64,000 bases of DNA from Ditylenchus dipsaci (GCA_004194705.1 SADC01001349.1:372001-436000); one strand, 5' to 3'; counted from the first letter of the stretch, positions 35,601 to 47,861 are shown. Program-made: numbers and translations. The notes: generated by a model not told the origin, from the sequence alone.

Positions 35601-36375
35601 AATTTTCAAATGAGCATTACATCGTTATACATACAGCAATATTTTGTTTTGTGATTCATTTATTTGATTACTGAGATGATTATTGTAAATTTATTAATAA
35701 TTTTGGTAATGTGCAGATAAATGAATGACAAAATTGACTGAACGGGAATTATAGCTAAATGTTTGTTTTTACTACTTGCAAAACTGTCTAGACGCGTTTA
35801 AACACTTGAAAATTTTCAAGGTGATAAAAAAATTAAAAAAAGTTAAAACTTTAAGGCGCTTATTTTTAACCTTATACATTTTGAAATCTTTTATCGTTTA
35901 TCTTTTTCCGGTATGAAAATAAAACCTAAACGGATTTAATTTTAAGTTGTATGATGGCTATCCAAGTAGACCGAATTCCTGTTATAGGATATAAGACTAG
36001 CTTGACTGAATTGTTATGTTTTTAAAAGTAGACAATTTTCGATTGTAATAATTATTGATGCGCAAACTCCAGCATTGGCGCCATTTTTCAAATAACAAGT
36101 GTTGGCACCAGTGCTCTTTTTGTTACATAGCTTCTGCAGGCAGCCGGCGTCAGTATCGCCATTTTCCACTGGTCATATGACACATGACCAAACACAAAGA
36201 TCAAAAATTTTTTTAGTGACTAAACTCACAACACTTTTATCTTACATAGTTGTTGATGACTTATTGATCTTATGTAACCAACCTGCTGGTGAAGCTTATC
36301 TGGTTGCAAGAGTTAGGCTCTTTAAAATGAGCTCAATTTGAATTTACACAATTCCAATTGGCCCAATCCATACTT
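35601..36375. other. Spacer, nothing recognised
   Basis: No convincing exon or repeat. An open frame at 36099-36341 lacks coding character. Confidence 0.35.
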
Positions 36376-36806
36376 GGACGGCCAAGGCGAGCGGCGCGGC
36401 GGGCACCGGAATTTTAAAAATCAGTGGCAGCGACGAAAAAAGCGGTAGTGGCAGTAGAGGCAGCTCAAAAAGAGCGGCAAGAAAAAAAAAACATTGAAAA
36501 AAAACGGTGAAAAGGCGGTTGTAAAAATCAATAAAGGGTGGCGAAAGCGAAAAAAAAATCAGTGAGATTTAAAGGCCCTTTAAGACATTAATTGTCATTA
36601 ATAACATCGTTAATCAAAATGCAGGTTTATAAAAAGAAGAACTAAAATTGCACCGGATCAAAATAAACAGCGGTGGATACAGCGGCGGATCAAAAAATGA
36701 GCGGCGAAATAAGCGGCTGGTCCAAAAAATGAGCGGCAGCGCCGTTGGCGGGTTAAAATTACAGCGGCGAGCGGCGTCGCTCCCCACCCGCCGCCCACCG
36801 CTCGTG
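36376..36806. repeat. GAGCGGC-rich degenerate repeat
   Basis: Scattered GAGCGGC, GCGGCGGGC and GGCAGCG words give a locally high GC content, with A-runs between. Repeat class unknown. Confidence 0.55.
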
Positions 36807-36909
36807 AAAGTATGGCCAATCTACGTGTAGATGTATGTGTATAGTCCATGTGTCACTACATTTAAAAATACTTCAGAAATACTTTTTTTTTTGTGTTATA
36901 TATGTGTAG

Positions 36910-37185
36910 CTGTGTTATCTGAATTTACTCCATTTAAACTTTACATGTTAGAAAAAGGCAGCTTGACAGTTTTCGAATTGCCGAAAGAAAAGTACCAACA
37001 AAAAAGACATAAATATTAAATTTGCATGTATCGAAAAAGCGAAATTGTTTGCAGGTGCTGGTGAAGGTATGTCACTTGCTGACATAGATGGCTTTAATGT
37101 TGAGGAAAAAAGTTTTGGAAGATCAGTAAAAATCTCCAAATCCAGGAATAAGGGCACCAAAAGGAGCTGGATTGGGGCCTGCTAA
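36910..37185 (+). pseudogene. Unknown coding fragment with an A-run frameshift
   Basis: After an acceptor at 36909 the frame reads AVLSEFTPFKLYMLEKG to LPKEKYQQK. Past the run CAACAAAAAAGACAT (near 37000) coding character moves to another frame: IKFACIEKAKLFAGAGEGMS, ADIDGFNVEEKSFG, then RNKGTKRSWIGAC and TAA at 37183. One extra A in the run explains the shift. No family recognised and no other exons found upstream or downstream, so this is probably a gene fragment. Confidence 0.35.
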
Positions 37186-37585
37186 AGCAGGATAGTGTAT
37201 CTCTGGAAAAGTAATTATGTCAATCACGGGTACTGGCATAATAATTGTAAAGCTATTTCTTGGATATTTTCCTGTACAGCTTTACATTCCTGGATCTCTT
37301 CTAGGTTATTCAGATAGATATACTGAAACTTTATATTTTCAATAAAAATACACACATCAAACTTGCTTAGTGTAATTCATAATCTGAAGTACATAATCGC
37401 ACCATCTTTTTTGCATCTGATGCGCAATAAGCCGAAATACACTGGTTTTGTTTAAGCCAAGACCTTAATTTTGACTTTTTTAAAACTTTGTAAATATACA
37501 TTTATGATTATCCAGCATTAATTTACAAAAATTCGGTGAGCTGTATAATCTTAAAGGCGAAGAAGCTACTTAGTTCTGAAAAAGT

Positions 37586-37857
37586 GGCCTCGGTGGCGCA
37601 GTACGTTTCTACTTTTTGTCCCAAAATGTTGCCGCAGGTTCGGTCCCACGTGGTGTTACGCTATTTTTTTGGCTTGTTTGACCAGTTCTAGGGGTAATTC
37701 GGCTTTTTGACGCCAGAATCGGATCAGCAACCCAAATTACCCTAGAACTGGTCAAACAAGCCAAAATAAATAGCATGTCACCACGTGGAATCGAACCTGC
37801 AATACAATTTTGGGCAAAAACGCAAACGCTTACGCACTGCGCCATCGAGGCCAAAGT
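37586..37857. repeat. Palindrome with tRNA-like sequence at both ends
   Basis: Left: GGCCTCGGTGGCGCAGTACG (A-box) and CAGGTTCGGTCCCACGTGGT (B-box). Right, on the minus strand: GGCCTCGATGGCGCAGTGCG and CAGGTTCGATTCCACGTGGT. Both are followed inwards by the same non-tRNA tail (TTGGCTTGTTTGACCAGTTC). The structure is two tRNA-derived SINE units tail to tail. Confidence 0.75.
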
Positions 37858-38099
37858 CCGTGGTACTTTTTTAATCCCTAGACTCTTCAATAGCAAAACT
37901 TTTTTGAGTTAAAGGGTGCTGAAAATTTGAATGCCCACTGTGTCATTCTCATGTTTATTATTATAAAAACAACCTGCACATATTGACTGCATCAGATTTT
38001 CCAAATATTTTTTCGTCTGTACACTTTTGCAGTCCTTCAGCTCGCTTAAGGATCTTAAACATTTTTTACAAATTTTCGATGGTCTTTATTAATTTTCTA

Positions 38100-38293
38100 T
38101 TTCCTTATTTCCTCCAATATAAGCCCCCTATAAGCCCCCCCTATTATTGCATTTTCTTTACTCCGGCTAAACGATTTTACTTTTTAGATTGTAGTTTAGC
38201 TTTCGAAAGTCTCGAGACTAACCTCAAAATTTTGCGATTTTTGGTGATCTAAAAAAAGAAGCCTACAGCTTCTATTAGAAAAAATACGGTAAT
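38100..38293. repeat. Possible ACCGTAT-family MITE
   Basis: Ends TTAGAAAAAATACGGTAATT; the left side has TATAAGCCCCCTATAAGCCC. It parallels the elements at 1555 and 5861 loosely. Confidence 0.4.
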
Positions 38294-38614
38294 TCAAATT
38301 GTTTTTTTTAAATAAAAGTTAATGTAACATATGTTTTGCCCCTATAGTAGCCTTGTTTTTAGACTCTTTTTTTAAACAATTTACCGTAAAATGCAGTGTA
38401 GTTAACTAAAAAAACGTAACTGAAGAATATTTTGATTTTTTCAAGACCCACGTTCTCGGTTTGCACAAATGATGTTAACTAAAGGACATATGCAGGTAGA
38501 CACAGTTTTTTGTGTGCACACTTTGTTTGTGACTATATTGTCCACAGCAAATACTGAAAGAATTTAACTGCCAAAAAACCTGTTATATATGAACAGCAGT
38601 ATTTTCCAAACTAC

Positions 38615-38744
38615 CTGATTCTCTTTGCAGAACAACAATCTGCGTGTTCTCTTTTTGTCTTTAGCATCTATTAATTGTAATGCCATGAAATCGCTAAAGT
38701 TTTTACACTCTGCCACATCTACAGATCTGTTCAACAGTTTTGAG
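38615..38744 (-). CDS. Isolated coding-like exon
   Basis: Minus strand. TTTTCAG precedes 38744, and a GTAGTT donor follows 38615. The frame reads SKLLNRSVDVAECKNFSDF, ALQLIDAKDKKRTRRLLFCK, ENQ without a stop for 43 codons. The next intron would be about 35 nt, continuing VFWQLNSFSICCGQYSHK. Two cysteines are 31 residues apart. It may belong to the same Cys-rich group as 39357-39477 and 40598-40796, but phases could not be joined. Confidence 0.35.
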
Positions 38745-39356
38745 CTGAAAATGTCGAAGATTTACTTTTTAAGTCTAATTTGTTGCATATTCTTTTAAAC
38801 CTGAAGAATTATGTTTTTTTTAAGTGCGAATCGACCCAAAACAAAATTCCGGAGATTAAAGACAAAAGTTCGGGAAATTGAAGACAATGAGCGTGATTTA
38901 TTAATTTCAACCAAATATTTTGTTAATTTTCGTGCTCGGAGCTAACGGAACCCCTGATAGAGAGACATCTTTTAGTGGGGCTGCTTCTGTCTATTAGATA
39001 CAATAAACTGTATAATGATGGTTAAAATACACTTTTAAGTATTAAAAAAACATAACTTAGAAACCCTCAGCTTAGAAACCCTAACTAAAAAATGTTTAAA
39101 GCAACGGCTGATTTATTTAAAAAAATCTAAATTTCACAATCTCTAGGAACAACCTAATAGTAAAAATAAAAATTCTATTTATAGCGAATAAAGATGCTGA
39201 AGCAATTTCAAATTACCTTAAGTAAGAAACAAGTTGGTAATGCAACAATTGGCTCTGTTCACCACACATTCTTTCGGTCAGATTTCCAAAACAAGTGTAG
39301 TATGATTGTAGTGTGCTAAAAATGTTTGTTTCAAAGTGAAAAATTAAGGTTTATTT

Positions 39357-39477
39357 TTACTCGCATTCCGTTGCTACATTTTGTGACGGCTGGCGGCACT
39401 CGCTGATCATTTGCTCTTTATCCAAATTTTCGGAATTATCGCAACAGGCACGTCCTGCCTTTATTAAGACAGTTTCA
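39357..39477 (-). CDS. Coding-like terminal exon, Cys-rich
   Basis: Minus strand. The acceptor TTTTTTTTTAG precedes 39477. The exon reads ETVLIKAGRACCDNSENLDK, then EQMISECRQPSQNVATECE and TAA. The cysteine doublet and the hydrophilic carboxy end suggest the tail of a secreted protein, perhaps the last exon of the locus at 40598-40796. The phase fit is not exact. Confidence 0.35.
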
Positions 39478-39588
39478 CTAAAAAAAAAGTTTTGTAGAAA
39501 ATATGATCAATATACTTAACTCACTTAAACAGACACAAAAAATCTAAAAAGATGCTTTTGATAAGGAAAAGAACGTGCTTTAAAGGGG

Positions 39589-39800
39589 TGGTGCCCGGAA
39601 TTAAATTTTTTTTCCTAATCATTGATCATCTGTACAGATTCCTCAGCTGGGTTTTTAACAAAATCACACCTAAAAGTAAATTCTAGACCTTGTTTTGATG
39701 AAAACCACTTTGAAAAATCCGTACAGAAGTTCAATAATTATGAAAAAAATTTGAATTCCCGGGCACCACCTCTAATTAGCGTGGGCGTGCCGCTTTAAAT
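39589..39800. repeat. Foldback repeat, GGTGGTGCCCGG arms
   Basis: TTTAAAGGGGTGGTGCCCGG at the left, with CCGGGCACCACC and GCTTTAAA at the right. The inner text (CTAATCATTGATCATCTGTA, CAGCTGGGTTTTTAACAAAA) matches the repeat at 53087-53345. Confidence 0.65.
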
Positions 39801-40597
39801 ATATATTTTAGAAAAAAATTTTATGTAATGTAATGTTTCTATTTTCGGCAATATGGTTTACAAATTCATAACGTTTGTTTTTATATCTCTTGAAGAACGC
39901 TGCAAGGCATTTTTTACAGATTTGTTGTACAGACTTTACAAATGTGCTTTCATAGCTCTTAGAAAACAGTCATTTTTTGAACGAGATCTCATCTTGCATG
40001 TCTTTTTTGAAATAAAAGAGTTTGATTAAAGACCGAAAACCCTTTTAAAAAAGGGTTTCGAGTCTGCGAAATGGTATATTGTGACTGATTTTGAAAATTC
40101 ATTTAGTGCCTAACCAGCAGATCTCCCTTTAATAGTTCTTAAAAACTCCTCCGCACTGAATTCACTCTCCAGTAAATTATCCTCCGAGCTTCTAAGTTTG
40201 GTTGCCTAACCAGCTGCTTATTAGAAAAACTACGGTAGTTTTAATTGTTTTTAAGGTTTTTAAATTTTAAAACAGCAAATGGGAATTTTCGAACACGTAT
40301 TATATGAAGGTAAAAAAGGTCTATTAATAAATGGATCTACTATTTTTAATTTCCATCAAGAATAATCCTATGTTAGATTAGGTGTTTATTTTAGTAGCGT
40401 CGAATTTTTTATGGTAAGGAAATTTAGCCCAAAAATTTTGTGACCACATAAAAAATTAAAACAAAATAGTAAATACAGCCTAAGCCTAAATTAAAATAAT
40501 ACTTTTTTTATCTGCGCATATATACTTTAAGAAGAGGCAATCACAAGTAGTTTTTCTGTGAACAAATTTTATTAACCGCTGATTTGTTGCCGCTTAC

Positions 40598-40796
40598 AGC
40601 AGCTAGCATAATCTGAATTTTTATTATCAAGAAATGTATAAAGTGCAATTTTTACTTTGGTAGTAGACTCTGTTGGACAGCATGTGTCATCCAAATAAGC
40701 TGTTAATTTGGGGTGAAAAAGTGATAGCACTTCATGGCATGAGCAACACTGAGTCATATTATAGAGTACAATAACGAGGTAGTAATAAATATACAT
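40598..40796 (-). CDS. First exon of a small secreted Cys-rich protein (candidate)
   Basis: The ATG at 40796 gives MYIYYYLVIVLYNMTQ, a plausible signal peptide, then CCSCHEVLSLFHPKLTAYLD, DTCCPTESTTKVKIALYTFL and NSDYASC up to a GTAAGC donor at 40598. The C.EVL...L...CC pattern parallels 35450-35600. Downstream exons are uncertain (39357-39477 is a candidate). No function can be given. Confidence 0.38.
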
Positions 40797-41690
40797 CAAG
40801 TAAATTTGGAATTTTAGTAAAAATAATCACGACTGTTTGAAAATGAAAAACTCTACCAAGCTTAACCGTGAAAAACCAAAAATGATTAATCAAAAAAGTC
40901 GCTATGGTGTGTGAATCATCTTGATGTTTCCGCAACTTACCATGTCAGTTGTTTTTAGCCCAAGACTACTAAAAAAAGTTCGCTAAAACATAAAAAAGCT
41001 TGAGCCAACACTTTTTTTCCATTCACAACGACCACTCCAATCTGACTATTGAACTGAAAATTTTCGAATTCTTCCAAGTCGATTTGTCCGAACATTATAC
41101 CTTAGCTCAATCACCGAGAGCTGAACCATTATCAACACTGAACCAATCGAAGATCCCTTCAAGACATTCGATAAAAGTAATGACCAAGGGAGCAGCTTTC
41201 GAATTTCCAAATGGCTGTATAAGAAAGGGAAGTGGTGTCAAAGTGGTGGTCTTGGCAGTGTTGTGCTGAGGACGATTTTTTGGCCTGTGAGTGAGAGTGA
41301 GTGAGAATGAAATTCGCCCTCACAGGCTGTGAGTGAGAGTGAGAATTTTGAAATTTGTCCTCACTGAGAGTGAGAATCTCACTGAGATGTGATAAAAAAT
41401 CTTAAAGATCACTGAAATAATAAGAGATCACTGAAAAATAAGAAAATACGGCCAAAATCACGTTAAAAATCATTTTTTTTTCTCACAAATATAGCTGCAA
41501 TTATAAACCCACACTCTAATGAAAACTCATTTCCCTATCTTTATTGTTTTTTGTATTGTATGGCTTTTTTCAAACGATATAATATGGCCTTGGTTTGGAA
41601 AGCCTTCTCTCTTTCCCTTATGTTTCCCAATGTGGGTCATTTGATAAGAAGTGTGTGCAAAAACATTCAAAAATGTGGTGCCATGGCATT
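40797..41690. other. Spacer with GAGTGAGA simple repeat
   Basis: 41285-41400 contains GTGAGTGAGAGTGAGTGAGA and similar words. The rest shows no clear gene. Confidence 0.45.
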
Positions 41691-41862
41691 TCGTCCAAAA
41701 TTCAGTTCGTCCAAAGTCAGTTCGTCCAAAATATAGTTCGTCCAAAATTCAATTCGTCCAAAGACAATTCGTCCAAAATTCAATTCGTCAAAAGTCAGTT
41801 CGTCCAAAAGCCAATTCGTCCAAAATGCATTTCGTCCAAAATGCAATTCGTCCAAATTTCAA
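41691..41862. repeat. 16-bp tandem array TTCGTCCAAAATTCAG
   Basis: About ten diverged units. They resemble the terminal arrays of the Foldback-type elements here, but no inverted partner array was found in the window. Open frames on both strands are repeat artefacts. Confidence 0.8.
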
Positions 41863-42122
41863 CATGATGAAGTCCGGCAGTATCTCTATTGATCCACTTC
41901 CACCTGCGTACCGATATGTAGGCACTGCCAAATAATATCACCTGACCGTTTCTCCTTAAGTCACCCAAGCACCACGTCTTTTGGACTACGACCTCAACAC
42001 CCTTTTGATCAAGATTTGATTGAGACATTAATCCGATTATATTGTTTTCATTTATGCTTTCATATTTTCGATTTATAGTTTTTATTAGTAAATAAATTGG
42101 TTTTTAGCAGTTAAAAGCAAGC

Positions 42123-42334
42123 ATGGCTATCGGCAAAAATAAGAAGATGAGCAAGAAGGGATGTAAGAAGAAGGTGGTTGATTCGTTCACCCGAAAGTAA
42201 GCTTTTATGTGGCAGGAAGGTTTTCTTATTTATGTTTCTTGCTTTCTTTAGGGAGTGGTACGATGTCAAAGCTCCAGCTATGTTCGCGAACCGCACTATT
42301 GGGAAGACATTCGTCAACAAGTCTCAGGGAACAA
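42123..42334 (+). pseudogene. RPS3A: Truncated ribosomal protein S3a (eS1) gene, first two exons
   Basis: Exon 1 (42123-42196) reads [20 protein letters not shown] then SFTRK. A 55-nt intron with GTAAGC and TTTAG is followed by exon 2 (42252-42334), [20 protein letters not shown] and VNKSQGT. This matches the eS1 amino terminus. After ACA A and a GTAAAT donor nothing of the remaining ~200 residues is found before 43123. eS1 is an essential small-subunit protein, so the functional gene must be elsewhere. The kept intron shows this is a genomic fragment duplication, not a retrocopy. Confidence 0.85.
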
Positions 42335-43122
42335 GTAAATTGCATTCCATTTCAGCTTTCTAAGATTACCTATTTCTACGAATGTGTAGCACCACCAGTT
42401 AAAATAACTTGAGTGCTACTTCTTGGTCAATACCAACTTGGTATTACCAAGTGGATACATGAATAGGCGTACCCAAAGAGGGTCTACCCAAAAGGTATCC
42501 CCTGTCACGAATTTGTTTAGTCTTTTTTAGCCTTTTTGCCTTTTCTATAGCCAACCAATAGAAAAGTTTGCAGTCAAATGGATTAGAACCTGGAATCTGG
42601 AAAATTTAGGGATGAATATACCGAGGATCAAAAGCCCAAGTGCTTGCCTTTTTCAAAGTGTATTTTTTTCTAAGATTACTATATTCGGTTTCCTTTGATT
42701 TTTTGCACCCTAATCCATTGCATTGTGGAGTGTGTTGGTCTTTGCCGCGAAGCGGCTAAATACCCTTGGTACTGTCGGCGAAAAAGGTGTGAAACAGTGA
42801 AAAATGAAAAGAGTTGGCTCAAAATAGCTAACACTCTTCAGAGTGAGGCGGGTACTAGTTTTTAGCAGGAATTTGAAAATTTCTTGAGTTGTAGCCTTTT
42901 GTTCCTTTTTATCGAGTTGTGGCCTTTGGCCGTTGTAGCCTTTCGGTCGTTGTAGCCTTTTTGACACGTACCGCCATCAAACATACCTAAGACAAACGCC
43001 AACAAATCTTCACACGAAAGTAACAGGGCCCCAAAAACCAAGACTAACATAAAACGTTTATTATGCACACCAGAAAACAACAAATTTCAACAGGAGCTCT
43101 TCACAACTTTTTTCAAGCATTC
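42335..43122. other. Spacer between ribosomal gene fragments
   Basis: No further eS1 exons were found. The direct words GTTGTAGCCTTTTTGAC and GTTGTAGCCTTTCGGTC hint at a short repeat at 42890-42962. Confidence 0.4.
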
Positions 43123-43604
<482 letters not shown>

Positions 43605-43723
43605 GGTTCGTCTGAAACTGAAGGAAACACAATGCACTCACAAAATACTGCGTCGAATTATAACAAAATCAAACAAGTCTGCAGAAATGGAAACACACGG
43701 TATGAAAAAAAGCATAGAAATAT

Positions 43724-45330
43724 TTAGGTTGGCGAAGGATCGGATTCTTCGATCCGTAGAATCGAAAAGTCAATTGGGTCGAAAATTTCGAAGAATCGGA
43801 TCGAAAGTCGAAACTCGTTTTTTTCGAAAGAATCGAATCGGACCGAAAGCTAAAACTTTTTAAGAATCAACTCAGACTGAACTTATGATTTTTGAGCTTG
43901 TTGGATTTCAGAGTTAGTATTTTTTTTATAACAACAACATTCAACAAACGACATAAAACAAACGAATCAGGTATCATTTTCTAACAGTAAATCACGATTT
44001 CTTCTGGCTCTTTTTCGTTTTTTCACTGACTCCCTTCAATATCTCGTCTGCTAAATTGCCTTGATGATGAGCAAGTTAGTCGCTGTCTGCTTTGACAGGC
44101 GTGAACGCAGAGAATTGCAAATAGCACACTTGCCTTGGAGAAGCACCTTTCTGAAGCAACACTAGATAAAGAGATTGGAAGATATTGCGAGCCAGCACTG
44201 CTAAATTTGGAAAACGACGAGAGTTCTGAACCCACCATTCAATACATCTCCTCATGTCCAGCAAAATTCGGTTCAGCAAAGGCAATTTCTTCTCATTTAT
44301 GTATAATTCAATTTCTTCTATAAATTTGATAATAAATAATCGCGACAAATGAATAACCGGATCTGACTCACCACGAAAACATTCCATCTAACGAAATTAT
44401 CCACAACTTCTTCATCTTCTTCCCATAGATCATTCTTGTCTGCTGACTAGGATCAGTTGAGAAATGTCAGCTGAGTGCGGTGCATTTTTTGACAGTAGAT
44501 CAATAACCTCTTTCTGACACAGTCCCATTTGTACTTTGGCATAACAGATGTTCTATATTATTGATTATCAATTAAGAATTTCAATAATAAAAGACTAACT
44601 TGTAACAGAGACGTGGGTCTAAAAATGCGGCTCAGCCTAAAAGTTCTGACTGTGTTTAGCAAATCTCTTGTTTCTATGCTTCCAGACCTGATGCTCATCT
44701 GACTGCAAATTCTCCAAGACATTGTCAGAGATGCTCCAACAGTTTTCGAACAAGAAAAAGGATATCATGAAATTGGAGCATTTGGTATGAGGCTTAAACA
44801 AATGACTAAGTATGCACGATAGGCGACCAGAAGCAAACTAACCCTTTTAGTAGATGCTTTGAAGGTTTTAAGCACCTCTATTACATCGGTTATTTCGTCA
44901 AAATCTGCTTCTGACATATTTTTGATGTGTTTAGCAACTCATTACACCACGGATTTCTTTTCAAGCGTACTGCGAAATTGGACTTGGAGCAAGCAGAGAG
45001 GCAAGCATTTCCATGGTGAATTCCACCCTTGTCTTCACCTTGCTGAAAATACGTTTAACTGTTATTTATTAGCAACGTTTTTCTAGCTTACGAGCGATAC
45101 AGTCGTTGAGTCCTGTCCTTGCCCTGTTGTCTGAATAAGCGGCCATAGCTGTAAGTGTTCGGTGAAAGCCAATTCCAAATTTTGCTAGCCTTTTCAACAC
45201 CGATGAAGACAAGAGGCGTTTTTTATTAATTCCGTCCCAGACGACCAGATGAAGGACATGACAGAAGCAGTGAAAACTTTTTTCTAATGATTTGTACCTT
45301 GTTTAGGATCTAAATCTTAGAAATTTCCAA
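43724..45330 (-). mobile_element. hAT transposon remnant
   Basis: Minus-strand fragments: CHVLHLVVWDGINKK and GIGFHRTLTAMAAYSD near 45280-45140 (hAT-like H..NLV region), and near 44240-44060 RFPNLAVLARN, then SVASERCFSKASVLF, the hATC dimerisation block that typically reads P..S..SER.FS. Frames change repeatedly. The left end (43740-43860) is full of GAATCGGATCGAAAG words that could be subterminal repeats. The other end was not found. Confidence 0.65.
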
Positions 45331-45906
45331 CGTTTATATCAAAATCTTTATTTTATCTTGAAATTTTAACAAGCACTGGTAAATGAGCCTTTTTGTCGGA
45401 AAAGACCGAAGTTTACTTTATTGGCAAAATCGACTTTATTTTGAAATTTTGAGATCAGGGCCTTTATTTAATCCTATTAAACAAACGAATTTTTTAATGG
45501 TTTGTTTAAAAATGACCAAAATCAAGTGTTCTAGCTTCTCGGGTTTTGTCATTTTTTTTAAACTTATTTCTCAAGAGCCATAATCGGACTTCTTATATCT
45601 ACAAATTATACAGTAAATAAAGTTTAGCACCTCTTGAACTGCGCTACAAATAGTTCTGAGATGTTATTAGAACGCTTTACACTAACAAACTTTTAATCAC
45701 TTGAAGATCATGAAACTTGAAAAGAATAGCGATTTCCCGAAATTGTGATTCGCGCGGAGACAAGCCTGACTTGTCAATAATCTCGAATATTTTTTGTGTG
45801 CCTGTTAGTTAATATATAACATTCCTTGCAATAAAAATCTGTAGAGCATCAGAAGTCGCCTAACTAGTCCAACCTGAGATGTCAGCAAAGTTGGGCTCGA
45901 CTACTA
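45331..45906. other. Spacer, nothing recognised
   Basis: No gene or clear repeat. Confidence 0.35.
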
Positions 45907-46138
45907 CAGGGTGTCAAAAATATTGGGTATTTTTCGAAAATTTGTGTAGCTAGCCCTTTGCCCGTCGATTCCTGATTTTTTGGGAATTTTCCACAAAAGT
46001 TTTGATTTTCATCCTCACTTCAGTTCAGAAGAAAACCATTTATAAGGCAGAGCAAGAAAATTTAAAAAAAAAATAAGAGATTTAGACAACTGTTGCGTAA
46101 ATTTTCAAAAAAATACCCCTCTCTGTTGAGACACCCTG
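45907..46138. mobile_element. Mariner-type MITE, CAGGGTGTC ends
   Basis: CAGGGTGTCAAAAATATTGG at the left and GAGACACCCTG at the right, flanked by TA. 232 bp, no coding content. Confidence 0.65.
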
Positions 46139-46632
46139 TACATGGTTCAAATTTGAAATTTTAAACGCAACCAAAAAAAATTGCGTGCTAGCTTTCATTA
46201 AGGGCCTGGCCAGAAATGCGAATTACGATGAGAGAGTGAGTGATGTCTAGATCTCGCGTTTTTTCGTTGAAAAATGTCAATTCTGATATACCGTATTTAT
46301 TCTAGCAGCTCCCGGGTCTCTAATAAACCCACACCCCCAACCCAACTCAAATCTGTTTATTGAACTTTTTTAACTGCCATGAGCTCTAGCTTTAGATCTT
46401 ATTCCCGAGGAGGCACTTTAAGGGGGGGGGTGGTATAACCGAGTAGCGCCGATTTTGTTCATAAAATCGCGCCGGCCAGGTAGCCGCCATCACTCAACTC
46501 TAATAATGACGACTGAAGCATTCAGGAAAGGTACTCAAGCATTTAAGTAAAAAAGTAAAAAAACACAAGTGTCACAAAAAGTACCAAAACGCCCCTATGC
46601 CGGAAAAAGCATCCCTTAAAATTGGACGTTTA
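46139..46632. repeat. Repeat-derived spacer
   Basis: Contains an ACCGTATTTATTCTAGCAGC half-element at 46293 and a G-run with TGGTATAACCGAGTAGCG similar to 1100-1150 and 61590. Confidence 0.4.
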
Positions 46633-47828
46633 CCGGGTGACCAAAAAAAAAGGGACCACTTGGACTTTTTTCTTTAACTGTTTATAAAATTTTGTTTTTT
46701 AGCATTGGCAGATTACGGGAAGGCTATTATTAAGCTTAATCAAAAAGGAAAATCGAAGAGAAATATCGGAGCTGCTTGATGTGCCAAAACGACCGTTCAT
46801 AAAATCATTGTTAAATACAACAAAAACTGGAACCACAGTAGACGGGCGTGGAAGTGGACGCCAAGAACAGCTCGAACACCAGCAAACAAACGAAAAATCA
46901 AAGAAAGATCTAGCGGAATCCGAGCAGCCGAAAAAATTCGAAAACGAAGATGGCTGCCGTTAGGAATTGGTCGAGAATCAGTCGGCCACACTGCATAAAG
47001 ACCTTGGGAAATCGCAAGAAAGCCGAGGGTCAAAACTGGAAGACGGAAAGATGCCCTCGTAAGTTTTTCATTTTTTCATGACTTTTCCATTTTTTTAGAC
47101 TTTTGCGAGATTTGGTGGCGGACGTCATCGGTATCATGTTCTCGGACGAAGCCTGGTACGACATCGAACAAGCACACAACACTCAAAACGACCGAAATTG
47201 GAGCGAGCAACCTCTTCCACTCAACGATCGAATCATCCCTCGCCAGCAACATCCAAAGCAAGTCATGGTCTGGGCCGGAGTTGGTCATGGAGTCAAAACG
47301 CCGTTGTTCTTTGTTCCGGCAGGTGTCAGCATCAACGGAGAAGTTTATCGAGAATTTTTGCGAACGGAAGTGTTTCCCTGGGCAAGAAGGCATTACGAAA
47401 TCGTCATTGGGTGTTCATGCAAGATCCAGCACCGGCGCACAAGGCAATCGAAACACAAGATCTCATCAGAGCGAATGTGCCCGAATTCATCGAAGTCGAC
47501 ATCAGCCCACAGAGAAACAACGGAGAATGGCCGCAACGTCACCGGATCTGAACCCATTGGATTATTCAATTTGGAACGAGCTGAAGAGAAGAGCCTGCGT
47601 GAAAAAGCATCAGACAGTTGAGGCGTTGAAGCGAAGCTTGGTGAATGCATGGAATGAGATCCCGCAGGATATGATCGATCGGGCTGTGGATGATTTTCCA
47701 AAGCGTTTAAGAAAATGCATCCAAGCAAACGGTGGATATTTCGAAAATAAATAGATAAATTGTTTTTGTTGTTGTTTCATTTACAAAAAATAAAATTTTC
47801 CAAGTGGTCCCTTTTTTTTGGTCACCCG
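46633..47828 (+). mobile_element. Tc1/mariner-type transposon, 1.2 kb
   Basis: The ends CCGGGTGACCAAAAAAAAAG and the inverse of CGGGTGACCAAAAAAAAGGG are followed inward by GACCACTTGGA and flanked by TA on both sides (46631-46632, 47829-47830). Encodes a broken mariner-type transposase. Confidence 0.88.
46720..47754 (+). pseudogene. Mariner-type transposase, multiple frameshifts
   Basis: Role: DDD/DDE cut-and-paste transposase. Seen across frames: helix-turn-helix text AIIKLNQKGKSKRNI then KTTVHKIIVKYNKNW; first catalytic D in MFSDEAWYDIEQAHNTQNDR; VMVWAGVGHGVKTPLFFVPA; second D in HWVFMQDPAPAHKAIETQ; SPDLNPLDYSIWNELKRR with the third acidic residue; and the tail RLRKCIQANGGYFENK. The second and third acidic residues are about 40 apart, allowing for a frameshift at about 47535. 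At least one stop and three frame changes make it inactive. An ~50-bp intron-like gap lies at about 47058-47100. Confidence 0.85.
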
Positions 47829-47861
47829 TAAAATTCTTGATAGCAAATTTTATTTATTCAG

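Noticed and set aside
41527..42028. Several overlapping frames with SSKIQFV or ILDELNFG repeats
   Set aside because: Direct translations of the 16-bp TTCGTCCAAAATTCAG array.
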